From Mycobacterium sp. IDR2000157661 (GTDB lineage: Bacteria; Actinomycetota; Actinomycetes; Mycobacteriales; Mycobacteriaceae): DNA of 64,000 nucleotides. How positions within the stretch are numbered: the first letter of the stretch is position 1; each line of letters starts with the position of its first letter. Location of the stretch: positions 1,364,001 to 1,428,000 of the forward strand of contig NZ_CP081006.1 in the NCBI RefSeq assembly GCF_022317005.1, in the 5' to 3' direction. The notes under the pieces were generated by a model, which saw nothing but the letters and a program-made list of their open reading frames with translations, had not been told where the DNA came from and ran no database searches. The position numbers and the translations under genes were made by a program. Shown one piece after another: positions 1 through 8,736 of the stretch.

Positions 1-2
1 AC

Positions 3-743
3 TGGACCTTCAATTACCAGGACCGCATCTTCGCCACCCCGGTTATCTGCCTGCCCCTGGTCGACGAGGCGATCAAGGAGTTCCACTGGTGCCTCGAACG
101 GGGCATGAAGACGTTCCTGGTCCGTCCCGCGCCGGTGCCAAGCCGGTTCGGCGGATCGCGGTCCATGGGGCTGCCGGAATTCGACCCGTTCTGGGAGGAA
201 GTGGTCAAGTCAGGCTTACCGGTGACCTTCCATGCCTCCGACAGCGGCTACCAGAAGCACCTCATGGAGTGGGAGGGCGGCGACGAGTACCTGTCCTTCA
301 AGCCCAGCGCGCTGCGCGAGGTGGTGATGGGGTTCAGGGCCATGGAGGACACCCTGGCGGCGCTGATCTGCCACGGCGCACTGTCCCGCTTCCCGGACCT
401 CAAGGTCCTCGTCGTGGAGAACGGTAGTGGTTGGGTGCGCAACCTGCTGCGCCAGCTCGACAAGGCGTACCGGGTGATGCCCAAGGAGTTCGACGAGCAC
501 CCCGTCGAGGTGTTCAAGCGCAACGTCTACATCCACCCGTTCCTCGAAGACGACGTCAAGGGCATCGTCGACATCATGGGTGAGGACCACGTGATGTTCG
601 GTTCGGACTTCCCCCATCCGGAGGGCATCGGCGATCCGCTGAGCTTCGTCGACCGGTTGGAGGGCCTTTCTGATACGGCCAAGGCGAAGATCATGGGCGG
701 CAACGCCATCGAGCAACTGGGACTTCAAAGGGTTCCGGCATGA
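3..743 (+). CDS. Amidohydrolase family protein (COG2159 type), 5' end cut off by the window
   Basis: The reading frame is open from base 3, so the first internal ATG at 105 is not the start; the N-terminal part, including the usual first metal-binding HxH motif, lies outside the window. Visible are a TFHASD segment (metal-ligand His) and a C-terminal GSDFPHPEG segment, both typical of the amidohydrolase-2 family of metal-dependent hydrolases and decarboxylases acting on cyclic or aromatic carboxylates. The stop overlaps the start of the MaoC gene by four bases (ATGA), so the two are co-transcribed. Mycobacteria carry many such paralogues in sterol and aromatic catabolic clusters; the substrate cannot be told from sequence. 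Confidence 0.85.
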   Translation, partial: WTFNYQDRIFATPVICLPLVDEAIKEFHWCLERGMKTFLVRPAPVPSRFGGSRSMGLPEFDPFWEEVVKSGLPVTFHASDSGYQKHLMEWEGGDEYLSFKPSALREVVMGFRAMEDTLAALICHGALSRFPDLKVLVVENGSGWVRNLLRQLDKAYRVMPKEFDEHPVEVFKRNVYIHPFLEDDVKGIVDIMGEDHVMFGSDFPHPEGIGDPLSFVDRLEGLSDTAKAKIMGGNAIEQLGLQRVPA

Positions 744-1213
744 CGCAGGCGCCTCCCGCCCCGACAGAGTACGAGGGGATCGCAGGATTCGAGGCGCAGG
801 TCGGCGAGCATCTGGGTTACAGCGACTGGCGCCGGGTGACGCAGAAGGAGATCGACCTGTTCGCCGAGGCGACAGGTGACCACCAGTGGATCCATGTCGA
901 CGCCGAGAAGGCCGCGCGCGGCCCGTACGGCAGGACCATCGCCCACGGGTATCTCACGCTGTCGCTAGTTCCTCTTCTCGTACAACAGATTTACCGGGTC
1001 ACCGGGTTGTCGATGCAGGTGAACTACGGTGTTGACAAGCTGCGGTTCCCGGCGCCCGTTCCGGTCGACTCGCGGATCCGCGCGGGCGCCGAGTTGGTGA
1101 AGGTGGAGCGCACGGACAAAGGCGCGCGCGCCACGGTGCGTGTCACCGTGGAGGTCGAGGGCTCCGACCGGCCGGCATGCGTCGTCGACACCATCGCGGC
1201 GATGGTCGAGTAG
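740..1213 (+). CDS. MaoC-family (R)-specific enoyl-CoA hydratase, Rv0130 (HtdZ)-like
   Basis: 157 residues with a single hotdog domain. The hydratase-2 motif is intact: ATGDHQWIHVD gives catalytic Asp47 and His52. The sequence recalls M. tuberculosis Rv0130, an (R)-hydratase, over its whole length, including the YGxxKxRFPAPVPV segment. It would hydrate a trans-2-enoyl-CoA in the cytosol. It starts with ATG overlapping the upstream amidohydrolase stop and converges on the double CoA-transferase gene. Family assignment is firm; the acyl chain it accepts is unknown. Confidence 0.88.
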   Translation: MTQAPPAPTEYEGIAGFEAQVGEHLGYSDWRRVTQKEIDLFAEATGDHQWIHVDAEKAARGPYGRTIAHGYLTLSLVPLLVQQIYRVTGLSMQVNYGVDKLRFPAPVPVDSRIRAGAELVKVERTDKGARATVRVTVEVEGSDRPACVVDTIAAMVE

Positions 1214-1244
1214 CTCAACGGTTCGGCGAGTATGTCTCGGCGTA

Positions 1245-3632
1245 TTACGCGTTGAGCAGTCTCTCGCCGATGACCTCGGCGTCGCGCAGCTTAGTCACCT
1301 CGTCCGTGGACAACCCCAGCGCGGTCAGCACCTCGTCGTTGTGCTGACCCAGGGTCGGTGAAGTGGTGCGGTGATGTCGCGACGGACCCGGTGAGATGCG
1401 GAACGGCCAGCCGGGAAATCGTTGTCGCCCCGCGATTTGATGGTCGAGGTCCTCGTAGAAACCCCGCGCCTCCAACTGGTCGACGTCGTACATCCGGTCG
1501 CCGGTCAGTAACCGTTCCGCGGGCACACCCCGTCGCCGCAAGGCGTCGGCCGCCTCCTCCGGCGCGTGTCCCTTGGTCCATTCGGTGATCAGCTCGTCGA
1601 CGGCATCGTGTTGTGCCAGTCGGGCTTCCGAAGTGCCGAAGCGAGCGTCATCGCGCAGTTCGGGACGGCCGATGACGTCGGTCACAGCGGCCCAGTCGGT
1701 GTCGTCGCGCACCGAGACCGCCACCCACTCTTCCTCGCCTTTCGCCGGGTAGACGCCCTGTGCGTAGTGGCGGTGCCGATTGCCCTCGCGCTCACGTATC
1801 CGGCCGGTCAAGGAGTGTTCGATGACGGGCTCGGCGGTGACGGCGGCACCGACTTCGACCTGCGCCACTTCGATCAGCTGTCCTTCGCCGGTACGTCGCC
1901 GGTGTTCGAGTGCGGCGAGCAGCGCCACCGTCGCATGGACGCCGGCGATCGGGTCGGCCGGCCCCTGCAGGTTGCAGGGCGGGCCGTCGGCGTAGCCGGT
2001 GACCGCCGACATCCCGGACAACTGCTCGATGTTCAGCGCCCAGCCGACGTAGTCCCGCCATGGGCCCTCAAGGCCGAACCCGGGCATGCGGACCATGATG
2101 ACGTCAGGGTTGACCTTCACCAGCGACTCGTAGTTCAGACCGAACTGTTCGACGACGCGCGGCGAGAAGTTCTCGACCACCACGTCGGCTTCCGCCGCCA
2201 AGCGCAGCGCCAACTCTCGACCGGCTTCGGTGCCGAGGTCCAACGTGATGTCCTGCTTGTTGAGGTTGGTGCCCTGCCACAGCGGTCCGATCTCGTACCA
2301 CTCGTCGTTGCTGCGCAACAACGAACCCGAGTACCGGTGCCCGTCGGGACGCTGGATCGACTCGACCTTGACCACGTCGGCACCGAACGCACCGAGGTAA
2401 CACGTCAGGTACGCGCCCGCCCAGAACGTGCTGAGGTCGAACACCTTCAAGCCGGCGAACGGCGCCGTGGGATCGTCGATTCGCGCCGCGACGCGTTCGC
2501 TCGCATCCTGCCACCGGGGGGTGTTCTCGCCGAGCAGCGGTGCCGGCCGCGCGGCAGGCACCGGCGTCTTCGACAATCGGAACGGCGCGCCGGGCCGCTG
2601 GAAGCGCGCCGACTCTGATCCGCCCTCGAAGAAGAACCCACGATCACGGTACTGCGGACAGTCCAGGATCGATGCGCCGTCGTTGATCGGCGCCGCCGGG
2701 ATCCGCATGGCCTGACTCAGTTCAACAAGATCGGCCACGGGCATCGACTGCAGCCACGGCTGGGCCTTGGCGAAGAACTCGTCACGCTCCGGACCGCCCA
2801 ACATGATGGCGAGCTGGTGTTCGCCGAACTCCGGCAAGCCCACCATTGCGCACACGTCCAGCCAGTGCTGGCCGGTCAGACAGTTGATGCCGATCCATCC
2901 GTCAGCGGCCCGCACGATTCCCAGCATCGGTGCGGCCTTCGAATTCGTGGGCAGACCCATGCTTTTCAAGCGTTCGGCCATCAGCATCGGGTACGGCAGC
3001 GTGCACAGCAGCGACTCGAATGCCGACACATCGACGTCGACGACCCGCCCGACGCCCGCATCGGCGACACGCAGGGCGGTGAGTGCTCCGAGCGCCGCAT
3101 AGCTGCCGGTGATGTACTCGGGTATGCGGGCCCCGGCTTGCACAGGAGCCCTGCCGAATTCGCGCGTGTTCACCCAGCCCGAAGCCGCCTGAACGGTGAA
3201 CGGCGTCGACGGGAAGTCGCGGCGCGGGCCCTCTTGGCCGTAGTCCGAGATGTGCACCACGACCAGGTCGGGATTCGTCTGTTGAAGCGTCTCGCGGTCG
3301 ATCCCCAGCTCGAACCGCTCGGCGGAGCCAACGGGCAGGCTCTCCACCAGCACGTGAGCTCGAGCGATCAGCTCCGTCAATTGGTCGGTGGGAGAATCGA
3401 ACTCCGTCGTCACGCCATGCTTGCCGGCATTCAGATACTCGAACAACCCGCCGGCCGGGCCCCAGCTTCGCAGCGGGTCACCGGCGGGTGGCTCGATCTT
3501 GTATACGTCGGCCCCGAGGTCGACGAGCAACTTGGTGCAGTACGGAGCCGCGATGTCGCTACCGATCTCGACCACTCGAAGCCCCGCCAGCGCTGCACCA
3601 TGATCCATGGTTCGCTCGCAAGCCTCGCTCAC
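1245..3632 (-). CDS. Tandem-fused CaiB/BaiF (family III) CoA-transferase
   Basis: 795 residues made of two complete CoA-transferase domains, about 15-375 and 392-790, joined by a short linker. Each begins with the LAGLRVVEIG or FAGLKVFDLS-type motif. Family III enzymes transfer CoA between carboxylic acids through an aspartyl-CoA intermediate and normally work as interlocked homodimers, so the fusion would pack a dimer into one chain. The C-terminal half keeps Asp560 in the GPADPIAG segment; the N-terminal half has Glu172 (RIPEYITG) at what appears to be the same position. A GTG start at 3632 has a GGAG ribosome site and overlaps the aldehyde dehydrogenase stop (GTGA); an internal ATG at 3608 is the alternative. 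Confidence 0.88.
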   Translation of the reverse strand: MSEACERTMDHGAALAGLRVVEIGSDIAAPYCTKLLVDLGADVYKIEPPAGDPLRSWGPAGGLFEYLNAGKHGVTTEFDSPTDQLTELIARAHVLVESLPVGSAERFELGIDRETLQQTNPDLVVVHISDYGQEGPRRDFPSTPFTVQAASGWVNTREFGRAPVQAGARIPEYITGSYAALGALTALRVADAGVGRVVDVDVSAFESLLCTLPYPMLMAERLKSMGLPTNSKAAPMLGIVRAADGWIGINCLTGQHWLDVCAMVGLPEFGEHQLAIMLGGPERDEFFAKAQPWLQSMPVADLVELSQAMRIPAAPINDGASILDCPQYRDRGFFFEGGSESARFQRPGAPFRLSKTPVPAARPAPLLGENTPRWQDASERVAARIDDPTAPFAGLKVFDLSTFWAGAYLTCYLGAFGADVVKVESIQRPDGHRYSGSLLRSNDEWYEIGPLWQGTNLNKQDITLDLGTEAGRELALRLAAEADVVVENFSPRVVEQFGLNYESLVKVNPDVIMVRMPGFGLEGPWRDYVGWALNIEQLSGMSAVTGYADGPPCNLQGPADPIAGVHATVALLAALEHRRRTGEGQLIEVAQVEVGAAVTAEPVIEHSLTGRIREREGNRHRHYAQGVYPAKGEEEWVAVSVRDDTDWAAVTDVIGRPELRDDARFGTSEARLAQHDAVDELITEWTKGHAPEEAADALRRRGVPAERLLTGDRMYDVDQLEARGFYEDLDHQIAGRQRFPGWPFRISPGPSRHHRTTSPTLGQHNDEVLTALGLSTDEVTKLRDAEVIGERLLNA

Positions 3633-5086
3633 GCAGGCACTCCGATCGCCTTGGGTTCCATGTACGCGCGCAACCCCAGCACCCCGCCCTCGCGCCCGAT
3701 GCCGCTCTGCTTGAAGCCGCCGAAGGGTGCGTCACCGGGAATGGTGCCGTTGATGGCTACCTGACCGGTTCTGATGCGCCGCGCGACCTCGACCGCTCGC
3801 TGCACGTCAGCACTCCACACCGCGCCGCCGAGGCCGTAGGCGGAGTTATTGGCGATGGCGACGGCTTCGTCGTCGCCCCGATAACGCAGGACCGTCAGCA
3901 CCGGACCGAACACCTCCTCTTGAGCGATGTGGGACTCCGCGCTCGCGTCGGTCAGGATGGTCGGCTCGAAAAAGAATCCGCCCGAACGTCTTTCGACCCG
4001 ACCGCCGCCGAAAGCGACCTTCGCGCCGTCAGCTTCGGCGCGCCGGACGAAGCCCTCGACCCGGTCCAGGTGCTGGCCGCTGATCAACGGACCCATGGTG
4101 ACCCCGTCGTCAGCGGGATTGCCGACCGTCACAGCGCGAGCGAGATCGCAGAGCCGGCTGACGACCTCGTCGTGCATGTCCTCGGACACCACGAGTCGGC
4201 TGTTGAGGATGCACGCCTGCCCCGCATGCAGGGTGCATCCCTCGAAGAGCAGCCGCTCGAGCAGCTCATCGGTCAACTCGACGTCGTCGAGCAGGATGCA
4301 CGCCGACTTGCCGCCGCATTCGAGCAGGACCCGCTTCATCGTCGCCGCGGCCGAAGCCATCACCTCCCGGCCGACCGCCGAGCTGCCGGTGAAGCTGACC
4401 ATGTCCACCCGCGGGTCCACAGTCAGCGCTCTACTCGCCTCGATGCCGCTCGGGGTGACGACATTGACGACGCCCGGCGGGATATCGGTCTCGGAGTGAA
4501 TGATCCGGGCAAGTGCGAGGCCGGCCAACGGCGTCAGCGGCGACGGCTTGAGCACCACGGTGTTGCCCGCGGCCAGGGCGGCGCCCAGCTTCATCACGTT
4601 GAGGGTGTGCGGGAAGTTCCACGGCGTCATCACCGCCACCACGCCGAGCGGCTCGTAGCGCAGCAGCGTGGTGCCCGCCGCGCCCCAGGCATCCATCGGT
4701 GCCTCGGCCGGTTCCAGTGCCAGCTCCGCGGAGTGGCCCATCATGAACGCCGGACCATCGACATGGATCAGGCGCTCGTTTGCTGTGCAGCCCCACTCGG
4801 CCTGCGCCAGCACATAGATCTCGTCCCCGTGGGCCAACAGCGCGTCGCTCAACTGCTGCAGGCATCGCGAGCGCTCCTCGGGCCGCGCCGCGGACCACGA
4901 GCCCGCATCGAACGCGGTGCGGGCGGCGGCGATCGCCTGCTCGACCTGCGCGACGCCGGCATCCGGGGCCGTCCCGATGACCTCTGACGTCGAGGGGTTC
5001 ACCACCTCGTAGCGCTCGCCGCCCGGATCAATCCAGTTGCCGTCGACAAAGACCCCGTAGGTGTCGACAAGGCTCGATTCGGCCAT
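3629..5086 (-). CDS. NAD(P)-dependent aldehyde dehydrogenase
   Basis: 485 residues of the ALDH superfamily. Visible motifs are the TPWNFP segment, the FTGS NAD-binding segment, the catalytic Glu in LLECGGKS and the catalytic Cys in HAGQACILNSR. It oxidises an aldehyde to the acid, which the co-transcribed CoA-transferase downstream could then activate. The frame is open further upstream to 5158, but the ATG at 5086 is preceded by a GGGGA ribosome site and begins at the usual family N-terminus. The 237 bases upstream are a divergent promoter region shared with the P450 operon. Confidence 0.9.
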   Translation of the reverse strand: MAESSLVDTYGVFVDGNWIDPGGERYEVVNPSTSEVIGTAPDAGVAQVEQAIAAARTAFDAGSWSAARPEERSRCLQQLSDALLAHGDEIYVLAQAEWGCTANERLIHVDGPAFMMGHSAELALEPAEAPMDAWGAAGTTLLRYEPLGVVAVMTPWNFPHTLNVMKLGAALAAGNTVVLKPSPLTPLAGLALARIIHSETDIPPGVVNVVTPSGIEASRALTVDPRVDMVSFTGSSAVGREVMASAAATMKRVLLECGGKSACILLDDVELTDELLERLLFEGCTLHAGQACILNSRLVVSEDMHDEVVSRLCDLARAVTVGNPADDGVTMGPLISGQHLDRVEGFVRRAEADGAKVAFGGGRVERRSGGFFFEPTILTDASAESHIAQEEVFGPVLTVLRYRGDDEAVAIANNSAYGLGGAVWSADVQRAVEVARRIRTGQVAINGTIPGDAPFGGFKQSGIGREGGVLGLRAYMEPKAIGVPA

Positions 5087-5270
5087 CACGTCCCCTGACC
5101 TTCCCGGTTGTGCGCCGGAGTGCACCGCTCTCGGCCTGACGTTGCCCGTGTCGGACATCTGCCTTGTGTGTGTACACCCCGCCGACTCAAGGAGTCAACC
5201 GTATCCATGGCTTTAACTGGTATTACGATGTTTGACATGCTTCCGCCACGTGCGGTAGACACGACATTAC

Positions 5271-5295
5271 CGGACATTGCGGCTTCAAGTGTCCG
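5271..5295. promoter_or_regulatory. Inverted repeat in the ALDH/P450 divergent promoter, candidate operator
   Basis: CGGACA and TGTCCG arms separated by 13 bases lie 29 bases before the P450 start, within the 237-base divergent intergenic region. A direct repeat of GACATT (spaced 12 to 13 bases) overlaps the left arm. The position fits a repressor site, and the TetR gene at the end of the P450 operon is an obvious candidate ligand. This is inference from symmetry and position only. Confidence 0.35.
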
Positions 5296-5323
5296 ATTGC
5301 CCCGGTGTTGAGGAGAGCCCGCA

Positions 5324-6538
5324 GTGCCCACTGACTCGACTGCCAGACCGACGTCCGCGGTTCCTCTGCATTCGCCGGACTTCTACGCGGGCGATCCCTA
5401 CCCCGCGTACCGGGAGTTGCGGGCGAACACGCCGGTGGTGTGGAACGACGTCACGAATTTCTGGGCGTTGACCAAGTACGAGGACGTGCGATTCGTATCC
5501 GGGCACCCGATGTTGTTCTCGTCGACGCACGGCATCACCATTCCGGACCCTGCCTATCCCGAGCCGGTCCAGGAAGGCAACCTCATCTTCACGGACCCAC
5601 CTCGGCACCGTCAGCTGCGGAAGCTGATCAACTCGGGATTCACCCGCCGTCAGGTGGCGTTGCTGGAGCCGACGGTGCGCAGCATCGTCGACGGCATCGT
5701 CGAGAACATCGATCCCTCTCGCGAGTACGAGTTCGCCGAAGAGATCGCCGCGCCGCTGCCGACCCGCATGATCGCCGAAATGCTCGGTGCCGCTCCGGAG
5801 GACTGGGAGAAGTTCCGCGCCTGGTCGGATGCCGCTGTCGGGACGGCGGATCCCGACATCGAGCTCGACCACTTGGTGGCGCTCGGCGAGCTCTACGAGT
5901 ACTTCACCAAACTCATCGATGCGCGGCGATCCGGCGCGGTGAGCGGCCAGGACGATCTGTTGAGCATCCTCGCGGCCGCCGAAGTGGATGGAGAGCGCCT
6001 CACCGACGCCGACCTGCTCAACTTCTCGTTCCTGCTTCTCGTCGCGGGCAACGAGACAACACGCAACCTCATCGCGCTGGGCACCCAAGCGCTACTCGAG
6101 AATCCGGAGCAGTTCGCGATGCTTCGCTCCGATCCCTCGCATCTTACGTGCGCCGTCGAGGAGATGCTGCGCTTCACCAGTCCGGTGACGCACATGGCGC
6201 GACGGGCAACCGCGGATGTCGAGATCCGCGGGCAGCAGATCAGGGCGGGAGACACGGTGGTCATGCTGTACGGCTCGGCGAACCGGGACGAGGAGATCTT
6301 CGGCCCGGCGAGTGAAAGTTTCGACATCACACGTAATCCCAACCCGCACATCGCCTTCGGTGCCGGGGAACACGCCTGCCTGGGTGCGCAACTCGCCCGC
6401 CTCGAAGCCAGGGTCATGTTCGAGGTGCTGTTGGGCGCCTATCCGACGATCGAGCTGACCGGAGACGTCACCCGACTGCGCGCCACCATGGTGCCCGGGG
6501 TCAAACGCATGCCGGTCCGACTGGGAGCGAACCTCTGA
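5324..6538 (+). CDS. Cytochrome P450, first gene of an igr-like operon
   Basis: 404 residues, a soluble bacterial class I P450. The I-helix oxygen-activation motif is AGNETTRN, the K-helix ExxR is present (EEMLRF), and the heme loop FGAGEHACLGAQLAR gives the thiolate ligand Cys352. It starts at GTG with a GAGGAG ribosome site seven bases upstream. Its stop overlaps the start of the acyl-CoA dehydrogenase gene (TGATG). The position at the head of an operon with FadE, MaoC, DUF35 and Ltp2-like genes mirrors cyp125 ahead of the igr genes, suggesting terminal hydroxylation or oxidation of a side chain. The RNPNPHIAFG stretch recalls CYP125-type enzymes, but I cannot fix the subfamily. Confidence 0.9.
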   Translation: MPTDSTARPTSAVPLHSPDFYAGDPYPAYRELRANTPVVWNDVTNFWALTKYEDVRFVSGHPMLFSSTHGITIPDPAYPEPVQEGNLIFTDPPRHRQLRKLINSGFTRRQVALLEPTVRSIVDGIVENIDPSREYEFAEEIAAPLPTRMIAEMLGAAPEDWEKFRAWSDAAVGTADPDIELDHLVALGELYEYFTKLIDARRSGAVSGQDDLLSILAAAEVDGERLTDADLLNFSFLLLVAGNETTRNLIALGTQALLENPEQFAMLRSDPSHLTCAVEEMLRFTSPVTHMARRATADVEIRGQQIRAGDTVVMLYGSANRDEEIFGPASESFDITRNPNPHIAFGAGEHACLGAQLARLEARVMFEVLLGAYPTIELTGDVTRLRATMVPGVKRMPVRLGANL

Positions 6539-7719
6539 TGGAATTCGACTACACCCCCGAACAAGAGCAACTGCGCAAGGAGTACCGCGAACGCCTCGAG
6601 GCCGTGATGACGCCCGAACGGCGCGCGGCGGTGTCCGGGTTGACCGAGGGCGGCGCCGCGATCGGTGAGTGCCGACGGGCGCTGGGCGCCGCAGGTCTGC
6701 TCGGGGTCGCCTGGCCGGTCGAGTACGGCGGCAGCGGGCTGACCGCCCTGGAGCAGTACATCTTCGGCGAGGAGGCGCGTAGGGTGAACGCGCCGCTGCC
6801 GATGATCACGCTCAACACCGTGGGTCCCACCCTGATCCAGTACGGCACCGACGAGCAGAAGGACACGTTCCTGCCCGCGATCCTGCGAGGCGAGGTGGAG
6901 TTCGCCATCGGGTACTCCGAACCCGGCGCTGGAAGTGACCTCGCTTCACTGCGCACGACGGCGGTGCGCGACGGCAACGAGTTCGTCATCAACGGCGCCA
7001 AGATGTTCACCAGCGGTGCGGAGTTCGCCGACTACATCTGGTTGGCGGCGCGGACGGATCCGGAAGCCAAGAAGCACAAAGGGATCACCGTCTTCATCGT
7101 GCCCACCGATACCCCGGGGTTCTCGTGGAAGCCGCTGCACACCATGCCGGGGGTGTCGACCTACTACACGTTCTACGACGACGTGCGCGTCCCGGAGAGC
7201 GCGATCGTGCTCGGTGAGAACCAAGGCTGGAAGCTGGTGACCAACCAGCTGAACCTCGAACGCGCCGCCCTGGGCAATCTGGGCGCACTGGAACCGCTGT
7301 TCGCCAAGACGCTGGAGTGGGCCAGGACCACGCCCCTCGACGACGGTCTGGTCATCGACCAACCGTGGGTCCAGCAGGCGCTGGCCCGGGTCGAGGCGCA
7401 GGTGGCCGCCTATCGCTTACTAAACCTGCGGGTCAACAGCAGCATGAGTTCCGGCGCCCTGGGAATGGGGGAGGCTTCGGCGGCCAAGGTCTTCGGCACC
7501 GAACTCACGCAGCAGGTGGCCCGCGAACTGCTCGATGTGGTCGGACAGGCGGGCATCCGCAAGGGCCCCGCGGCGCCGTTGAAAGGTGAGCTCGAAAGCG
7601 CCTACCGACTGGCCGTCATCAACACCTTCGGTGGCGGCGCGAACGAACTGCAACGCGACATCATCGCCATGGCCGGACTCGGGATGCCGCGTGCACCCCG
7701 CGACATGCGAGCGTCCTGA
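6538..7719 (+). CDS. Acyl-CoA dehydrogenase, ChsE2/FadE29-like
   Basis: 393 residues with the three acyl-CoA dehydrogenase domains: an N-terminal helical part, a middle beta domain with YSEPGAGSDLASL (FAD contact), and a C-terminal helical domain ending FGGGANELQRDIIAMAGLGMPR, an ending typical of FadE29-type proteins. In M. tuberculosis the FadE28-FadE29 pair (ChsE1-ChsE2) forms an alpha2beta2 enzyme that dehydrogenates the three-carbon steroid side-chain CoA thioester. The second FadE of this operon at 8737 would be its partner. It is translationally coupled to the P450. Specificity is inferred from context. Confidence 0.88.
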   Translation: MEFDYTPEQEQLRKEYRERLEAVMTPERRAAVSGLTEGGAAIGECRRALGAAGLLGVAWPVEYGGSGLTALEQYIFGEEARRVNAPLPMITLNTVGPTLIQYGTDEQKDTFLPAILRGEVEFAIGYSEPGAGSDLASLRTTAVRDGNEFVINGAKMFTSGAEFADYIWLAARTDPEAKKHKGITVFIVPTDTPGFSWKPLHTMPGVSTYYTFYDDVRVPESAIVLGENQGWKLVTNQLNLERAALGNLGALEPLFAKTLEWARTTPLDDGLVIDQPWVQQALARVEAQVAAYRLLNLRVNSSMSSGALGMGEASAAKVFGTELTQQVARELLDVVGQAGIRKGPAAPLKGELESAYRLAVINTFGGGANELQRDIIAMAGLGMPRAPRDMRAS

Positions 7720-7732
7720 GAGGAATTCCAGC

Positions 7733-8287
7733 ATGACCGACACCGCCAAAGACGACATGCGTGAGCGTCTCGACGCGCTCATCGGCACACCGACCGACGG
7801 TGTCGGACGGCCGTCGCACGCTCCCGATCCGGTGAATGCGGCGATGATCCGGCACTGGGCGTACGCCTTGGACGACATGAACCCGGCCTATCTGGACGCC
7901 GAGTTCGCGGAGAACTCCCGTTACGGAGCGATCGTCTCGCCGCCGGTGATGCTGCAGAGCTGGACGATGCCGCCGCCGAAGCTCGCTGGCATCCACGACC
8001 GCGGTGGTGTGCCGATCGAGATGAAGGGCGAGAATCCCCTGCAGTTCCTTACCGATGCCGGCTACACCGGGATCATCGCGACCAACTCGGAGTTCGAGAT
8101 CGAGCGTTATCCCCGTGTCGGAGACCAGATCTCGGCTGAAACGGTCTTCGACTCGATCTCCGACGAGAAGAAGACGGCGATGGGCAACGGCTTCTTCGTC
8201 ACCTGGGTCACCACCTACCGTGATCAGAACGGCGATGTCATCGGACGCCAGTGGTTCCGGACTCTGCGATTCAAGACGGGAAACTAG
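7733..8287 (+). CDS. MaoC-like hotdog protein, equivalent to the N-terminal domain of ChsH2
   Basis: 184 residues, FAS1-like dehydratase/MaoC N-terminal type hotdog fold. The ATG at 7733 has a GAGAGGA ribosome site; a longer open frame upstream overlaps the FadE gene and is not used. At the hydratase motif the sequence is YALDDMNPAYLD, so a Tyr (residue 53) stands where active MaoC enzymes have His, suggesting this subunit is not catalytic by itself. In M. tuberculosis ChsH1-ChsH2, ChsH1 supplies the catalytic pair and ChsH2 carries a MaoC-like domain fused to DUF35. Here the DUF35 part is the next gene, starting at the base after this stop. Confidence 0.82.
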   Translation: MTDTAKDDMRERLDALIGTPTDGVGRPSHAPDPVNAAMIRHWAYALDDMNPAYLDAEFAENSRYGAIVSPPVMLQSWTMPPPKLAGIHDRGGVPIEMKGENPLQFLTDAGYTGIIATNSEFEIERYPRVGDQISAETVFDSISDEKKTAMGNGFFVTWVTTYRDQNGDVIGRQWFRTLRFKTGN

Positions 8288-8701
8288 ATGGCCAGTCGAC
8301 TCGCCCCCTCGATCAGTCCGGACACCGAGTTCTTCTGGTCGGGCCTGAAGGACCATGAACTTCGCATCCAGCGCTGCACGGACTGCAAGACGCTGCGGGT
8401 TCCGCCGCGACCGATGTGTGGTTCCTGCCAGTCGCTGAATTGGGACTGGATCGTGTCCGCCGGACGCGGGACGGTCTACAGCTTCGTGATGCCGCAGTAT
8501 CCCCCGCTGCCGTTCCTCCAGTACCCCTACGTCGTCGCCCTGATCGAACTCGACGAGGGCGTTCGCCTCGTGTCGAACCTGTGCGACATCGAACCCGATG
8601 CCATCGAGGTCGGGATGCCCGTCGAGGTCTTCTACGAGACCTTCGAAGCCCTTCCCAGCGGAGAAGAACTGGTGCTGCACCAGTTTCGGCCCGCCCACTG
8701 A
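8288..8701 (+). CDS. DUF35 OB-fold protein with rubredoxin-like zinc ribbon (ChsH2 C-terminal domain equivalent)
   Basis: 137 residues. An N-terminal zinc ribbon has Cys30-x2-Cys33 and Cys44-x2-Cys47, followed by an OB-fold (about 55-130). Such domains bind acyl-CoA and partner with SCP-x-type thiolases; in the steroid system the DUF35 domain of ChsH2 holds the Ltp2 aldolase and is required for its activity. Its ATG directly follows the TAG of the preceding MaoC-like gene (TAGATG), so the two products are made together. The Ltp2-like gene four places downstream is the expected partner. Confidence 0.88.
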   Translation: MASRLAPSISPDTEFFWSGLKDHELRIQRCTDCKTLRVPPRPMCGSCQSLNWDWIVSAGRGTVYSFVMPQYPPLPFLQYPYVVALIELDEGVRLVSNLCDIEPDAIEVGMPVEVFYETFEALPSGEELVLHQFRPAH

Positions 8702-8736
8702 CATGCCTCGCCCACTGACATCCTAGGAAACAACGA

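Noticed and set aside
1213-1257. Inverted repeat GCTCAACG...CGTTGAGC as a terminator
   Set aside because: The loop is 29 bases and one arm lies within the coding end of the CoA-transferase; pairing is probably chance.
3488-4987. 499-codon plus-strand open frame opposite the aldehyde dehydrogenase gene
   Set aside because: Arg/His-rich, no domain, fully antisense to a well-supported gene; typical of GC-rich shadow frames.
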